Source: Verrucomicrobiota bacterium (GTDB taxonomy: Bacteria; Verrucomicrobiota; Kiritimatiellia; B70-G9). Taken from it: DNA of 8,863 bases. Below, one piece after another: positions 6,026-8,863 of the stretch; within the stretch, counting starts at the first letter, position 1, and each line of letters starts with the position of its first letter. The notes under the pieces were generated by a model. The model was given only the letters and a program-made list of their open reading frames with translations. It was not told the origin of the DNA and searched no databases. The stretch covers positions 1 through 8,863 of the forward strand of contig QNAJ01000046.1 in assembly GCA_003641465.1 (NCBI GenBank). Reading direction: 5' to 3'. A program made the position numbers and the translations under genes.

Positions 6026-6901
6026 ATGAAGATTACGATTCTGGGCGCCAGAGGGATGCTGGGCAGAGATCTGGGGGATATCTGCCGGGCGGCCGGCCAC
6101 GAAACCGTGGAATACGACCTTCCGGAACTGGACGTAACCGACGCGGTGGGGGTTTTCCGGACAATTCCGGAGTGTGACTGGGTGGTGAATTGCGCCGCGT
6201 ACACCGATGTGGACGGCGCCCAGTCCCACCGGGAAGAGGCTTTTGCGGTGAACTGCGACGGTGCACGGAACGTGGCGCGTGCATGTGCGCGGAAACGCAT
6301 CCCGCTGCTCCACATCAGCACCGACTACGTGTTCAACGGCTATCGCAATACTCCCTATGCCGAGAACGATGAGCCGGATCCCATAAACATCTACGGGGCC
6401 AGCAAGCTGGCCGGCGAGAAAGCTATCAAGGCGGAGGGAGGGCGCTACGTAATCGTGCGCACTCAGGCGCTTTTCGGTCGGCACGGGCACAATTTCGTCA
6501 AGGCCATCATCCGCCTCCTGCAGGAAAAGGATTCCCTGGGTGTTGTAGTGGACCAGGTAACCTGCCCCACCTACACGCGCCACCTCGCAGAGGCCGTTGA
6601 AAGCCTGCTGCATCTGGATTTTACCGGCGTGATCCACGTTTCGGCGGAAGGCGAGTGCTCATGGTACCGGTTTGCCCGCGAGATCGCCGCCCACGTGCGT
6701 CCCTCGGTGGAGATCAATCCGATCACTTCAGTGGATCTGGGACGACCGGCGCGGCGTCCCCCCTATGCGGTGCTGGACAAGAAGCGCTTCACCCTGCTGA
6801 CCGGTCGGAAAATGCCCCACTGGCAGCAGGGCCTGGTGGAATACCTGCAGGAGGAGGGGCTGCTTCCGGCTGAGGGGAGGCAAGGGGAGGAAAACGGATG
6901 A
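6026..6901 (+). CDS. rfbD: dTDP-4-dehydrorhamnose reductase
   Basis: RfbD (RmlD) uses NAD(P)H to reduce dTDP-4-keto-L-rhamnose to dTDP-L-rhamnose, the last step of the pathway, in the cytoplasm. The 291-residue protein is a short-chain-dehydrogenase relative of normal length. The nucleotide-binding glycine motif GARGMLG is at 7-13, NCAAYTDVD at 55-63, HISTDYVFNG at 96-105 (with Thr99) and the catalytic Tyr123 and Lys127 in YGASK. The C-terminal third has the substrate-binding region RPARRPPYAVLDKKRF typical of RmlD. It begins five bases after the TAA that would end a full-length rfbA and has no good Shine-Dalgarno site, so its translation probably depends on ribosomes finishing rfbA. Its stop overlaps the rfbB start as ATGA. 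Confidence 0.95.
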   Translation: MKITILGARGMLGRDLGDICRAAGHETVEYDLPELDVTDAVGVFRTIPECDWVVNCAAYTDVDGAQSHREEAFAVNCDGARNVARACARKRIPLLHISTDYVFNGYRNTPYAENDEPDPINIYGASKLAGEKAIKAEGGRYVIVRTQALFGRHGHNFVKAIIRLLQEKDSLGVVVDQVTCPTYTRHLAEAVESLLHLDFTGVIHVSAEGECSWYRFAREIAAHVRPSVEINPITSVDLGRPARRPPYAVLDKKRFTLLTGRKMPHWQQGLVEYLQEEGLLPAEGRQGEENG

Positions 6902-7911
6902 GAATACTGGTAACCGGAGGAGCGGGGTTCATCGGGTCGAATTTTATCCGTTATATGCTCAGCACCTATCCGGAAGTGCAGGTCGTCAACCTGGACCTTC
7001 TCACTTACGCGGGGAACCTCGAGAATCTGGCCGATGTGCAGGCAGATTCACGCTACAGGTTCCTGCGCGGCGATATTGCCTCCGAAGAGGACGTGGATCG
7101 CGCTTTCTCACTGGGTCCCTACGATGCCGTGGTCAACTTCGCCGCCGAGAGCCACGTTGACCGGAGCCTTCACCTGGGGGTTGACCGCTTCATACGCACC
7201 AATATCGCCGGGACACAGATGCTGCTTGATGCTCTGCGGAGGCAGGGGACCGGAAGGCTGCTGCAGGTTTCTACCGACGAGGTATACGGGGCCCTGGGGG
7301 AGAGCGGCCGGTTCAGCGAGGATACCCCCTTGGCGCCCAACAACCCTTACGCGGCAACCAAGGCCGCCGCCGACCTTCTGGTCCGCGCGGCCGTGCATTC
7401 GCACGGTCTGGACGCAGTGATAACCCGCTGCTCCAATAACTTCGGGCCCTACCAGTTTCCCGAGAAGCTGATCCCCTTGATGATCGCCAATGCCCTGGAG
7501 GACCGGCCGCTGCCGGTCTACGGCGACGGACTGCACGTGCGGGACTGGATCTACGTGGAAGACCATTGCCGGGCGCTGGACCTGGTGCTGCGGCGCGGTC
7601 GCCGCGGTGCGGTCTACAACATCGGTGGGGGAAACGAGATGCCCAACATTGAGCTGGTGCGCCGTATCCTCAAGCTGCTGGGTAAGCCCGAGAGCCTCAT
7701 CCGGTTCGTCAAGGACCGCCCGGGACACGATCGCCGCTATGCGATGGACGCCGGTCTGCTGCGCCGCGAACTCGGGTGGGCACCGAAGTATCAATTCGAT
7801 GAGGCGTTGCGGCTGACTATCGACTGGTACCGCGTTCACCGCGAGTGGCTCGATCACGTGCGCAGCGGGGAGTACCGCCGCTACTACGAGAAGATGTACG
7901 GCGACCGCTGA
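6898..7911 (+). CDS. rfbB: dTDP-glucose 4,6-dehydratase
   Basis: RfbB (RmlB) is the NAD-dependent dehydratase that turns dTDP-glucose into dTDP-4-keto-6-deoxyglucose, the second step to dTDP-L-rhamnose. The 337-residue protein is of normal length. It carries the Rossmann motif TGGAGFIGSN at 6-15, FAAESHVDRS at 81-90, the catalytic STDEVYG at 125-131 (Thr126, Asp127, Glu128) and the Tyr151/Lys155 pair in YAATK, then the dTDP-sugar-binding NNFGPYQFPEKLIPL and the conserved VRDWIYVEDHCRAL. Its ATG overlaps the rfbD stop by four bases, and a GGGGAGG site lies about eight bases upstream, so it is translated well and coupled to rfbD. It ends 25 bases before the stop of the convergent membrane-protein gene, with no clear terminator between. 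Confidence 0.97.
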   Translation: MRILVTGGAGFIGSNFIRYMLSTYPEVQVVNLDLLTYAGNLENLADVQADSRYRFLRGDIASEEDVDRAFSLGPYDAVVNFAAESHVDRSLHLGVDRFIRTNIAGTQMLLDALRRQGTGRLLQVSTDEVYGALGESGRFSEDTPLAPNNPYAATKAAADLLVRAAVHSHGLDAVITRCSNNFGPYQFPEKLIPLMIANALEDRPLPVYGDGLHVRDWIYVEDHCRALDLVLRRGRRGAVYNIGGGNEMPNIELVRRILKLLGKPESLIRFVKDRPGHDRRYAMDAGLLRRELGWAPKYQFDEALRLTIDWYRVHREWLDHVRSGEYRRYYEKMYGDR

Positions 7912-7936
7912 GCGTCCGCGCAGGTGAACTTCCCTC

Positions 7937-8644
7937 TCAGGAGCCGGGCCGGCGCAGCCGCAGGTTCCAGGCCCGCCGGATGAGAAAAACGCTCACGAAC
8001 GCACAGAAAGCCCAGTACATTTCCTGAAGCTCCTCGTTCTGACTCGCGATCACCTTCAGAAAGCGGCCCGGAATGCATGCCGGCTGCATATCCTCGATCC
8101 CGTCAGCGGTCACGTCGATCAGTTCGGGTACCAGAAAGCAGAGCGCCATGAGCGGCGGCGGCAGGTAGCGGCGGGCTGGGGAGTCGTCGCGCCGGTTCCA
8201 CTTGTACAGCGCGAGGGGCAGAATGATGCCGAAAAGCTTCATGAAAATGGAGAAAACATCCTTGGGGTGGATATATTGCAGCCTGAGGTTATGCAGGTTC
8301 AATTCCCCCTGCTCGTTGACCTCTTTCACCTTCTCGGGCGTCTCGAATCCCAGGACACGCTGGCCCCAGCTTATTTCCTCTCCGGCGCATACAAAGAAGA
8401 ACAAGGCCAGGAAAGCCAGATATGCGCGCGCCGGAAGCGACATTGTTCGATAGCGTTTCAAGACGCTGGCCGCGGTTATCGCCGCCAGAAGGAAACCGAT
8501 AAAGGTCAGCCATTCCACCCCGCGGTCCTCCCCCTGAAGCCAGCGCGAATGGAAATCCGGCTGCCAGGCCAGTATCACCCAGTAGGCCGCGAACGACAGT
8601 GCGAATGCCGCCAGTGTCACCCACACGATTTTCTGCGAGTTCAT
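7937..8644 (-). CDS. Uncharacterised multi-spanning membrane protein with GEEISWGQR motif
   Basis: I cannot give this 235-residue protein a function. It has about six hydrophobic segments (roughly 8-27, 45-62, 73-90, 133-147, 163-176, 207-222). Conspicuous polar motifs sit at membrane edges: GEEISWGQR (88-96) at the end of the third segment, ETPE (101-104) and NEQGELNLHNL (110-120) in the loop after it, and an acidic QNEELQEMYW (202-211) leading into the last segment. I recall the EEISWGQ...NLHN pattern from hypothetical membrane proteins of diverse bacteria, but no biochemical role. The repeated Glu with His and Asn in or near the membrane would suit metal binding or an intramembrane enzyme; this is inference only. 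It is convergent with rfbB, divergent from the cyclophilin-like gene, and starts at ATG 8644 after an AAAGG-type site about ten bases upstream. It need not belong to the polysaccharide pathway. Confidence 0.85.
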   Translation of the reverse strand: MNSQKIVWVTLAAFALSFAAYWVILAWQPDFHSRWLQGEDRGVEWLTFIGFLLAAITAASVLKRYRTMSLPARAYLAFLALFFFVCAGEEISWGQRVLGFETPEKVKEVNEQGELNLHNLRLQYIHPKDVFSIFMKLFGIILPLALYKWNRRDDSPARRYLPPPLMALCFLVPELIDVTADGIEDMQPACIPGRFLKVIASQNEELQEMYWAFCAFVSVFLIRRAWNLRLRRPGS

Positions 8645-8667
8645 CCGGCTCGCCTTTCCCCTTTCCG

Positions 8668-8680
8668 GAGAACAGTTCTC
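8668..8680. promoter_or_regulatory. 13-bp perfect palindrome, candidate operator
   Basis: GAGAAC and GTTCTC flank a single A. The dyad directly abuts a consensus -35 hexamer (TTGACA at 8681) in the spacer between two divergent genes, a common place for a repressor or activator site. For the minus-strand gene it would lie in the untranslated leader, 23 bases before the start codon. Confidence 0.45.
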
Positions 8681-8710
8681 TTGACAACTGCGTAGCCTCA
8701 GGTCTCTATC
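8681..8710 (+). promoter_or_regulatory. Candidate sigma-70 promoter for the cyclophilin-like gene
   Basis: A perfect -35 TTGACA (8681-8686) is followed after 18 bases by a weak -10 TCTATC (8705-8710), placing the expected transcript start about 37 bases before the GTG at 8754. Confidence 0.35.
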
Positions 8711-8730
8711 ACGTCTGGAACAAAAGTCAA
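8703..8730 (-). promoter_or_regulatory. Candidate promoter for the membrane-protein gene
   Basis: Read on the minus strand, TTGACT (8730-8725) is followed after 16 bases by TAGAGA (8708-8703). The -10 regions of this and the plus-strand candidate overlap, so the two would compete for RNA polymerase. Confidence 0.3.
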
Positions 8731-8753
8731 CCTGCGGACGGGAAAAGAAGTCT

Positions 8754-8863
8754 GTGAGTGGAGGAGAAAGGATAGAAATCTCTTTCGACGGGAAGGTGGT
8801 CCTCGCGGCCGAGCTCTACGATTGTCCTGAAGCCGAGGCATTGAGCCGCCGGCTGCCGCTGCG
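8754..8863 (+). CDS. Cyclophilin-like-fold protein, 3' end cut by the window edge
   Basis: Only 36 codons are present. The segment RIEISFDGKVVLAAELYDCP followed by EAEALSRRLPL has the strand, strand, helix layout and the spacing of a G-x-V-x-x-A-E-L-x-D-x-P-x-A-x-x-[LI] motif that I associate with small bacterial cyclophilin-like proteins of the TM1367 type (about 120-130 residues, no proven isomerase activity). The start is uncertain. GTG at 8754 is the only ordinary start codon in the frame before the conserved part and has only a weak GGGAAAAGAAG upstream. A much better ribosome site, GGAGGAG (8760-8766), stands inside the frame, five bases before an ATA codon (8772). The gene is divergent from the membrane-protein gene. 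The identification is tentative because most of the protein is missing. Confidence 0.6.
   Translation, partial: MSGGERIEISFDGKVVLAAELYDCPEAEALSRRLPL

Noticed and set aside
8668..8680. LexA (SOS) operator
   Set aside because: The GAAC and GTTC half-sites are separated by one base, not the four required by the Gram-positive SOS box.

Overview
The window is part of a bacterial surface-polysaccharide (O-antigen, capsule or exopolysaccharide) locus from a GC-rich bacterium. It holds three family GT4 glycosyltransferases, a Wzx-type flippase and three dTDP-L-rhamnose genes. Shine-Dalgarno sites, GTG/TTG starts and ATGA overlaps are clearly bacterial. The phylum cannot be fixed from sequence alone; the short form of RfbA is common in clostridial and thermophilic lineages, but that is only a hint.

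Layout. Positions 1-920 hold the 3' part of a GT4 glycosyltransferase and 1029-2030 a second one, both on +. From 2027 to about 2668 there is no convincing intact gene. This stretch starts with a well-formed but very short ORF (22 codons, ribosome site, ATGA overlap), looks AT-richer, and carries a repeated 15-mer (14/15 identical, 330 bases apart), an orphan perfect Shine-Dalgarno sequence, nested hairpins, a weak terminator-like hairpin and a 9-bp inverted repeat just before the next gene. A third GT4 gene (2669-3802, +) runs tail to tail into the flippase gene (3771-5165, -), with 32 bp of overlapping coding sequence. After a divergent spacer, rfbA, rfbD and rfbB follow on +. Past rfbB come a minus-strand gene for an uncharacterised multi-spanning membrane protein (7937-8644) and, divergent from it, the first codons of a cyclophilin-like-fold protein that runs off the right edge.

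How the genes work together. RfbA makes dTDP-glucose, RfbB dehydrates it and RfbD performs the final reduction to dTDP-L-rhamnose; the 3,5-epimerase RfbC is not in the window. The glycosyltransferases would build a rhamnose-containing repeat unit on a lipid carrier and the flippase would move it across the membrane.

The strongest oddity is an in-frame TAG in rfbA, directly after the WWLDAG metal-binding motif; the same frame then continues with a family-like C-terminus to a TAA five bases before rfbD. The next most interesting places are the decayed or structured 2.0-2.65 kb spacer and the compact divergent control region at 8645-8753, where a perfect 13-bp palindrome sits beside two overlapping, oppositely directed promoter candidates. 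I found no clearly new multi-gene system.
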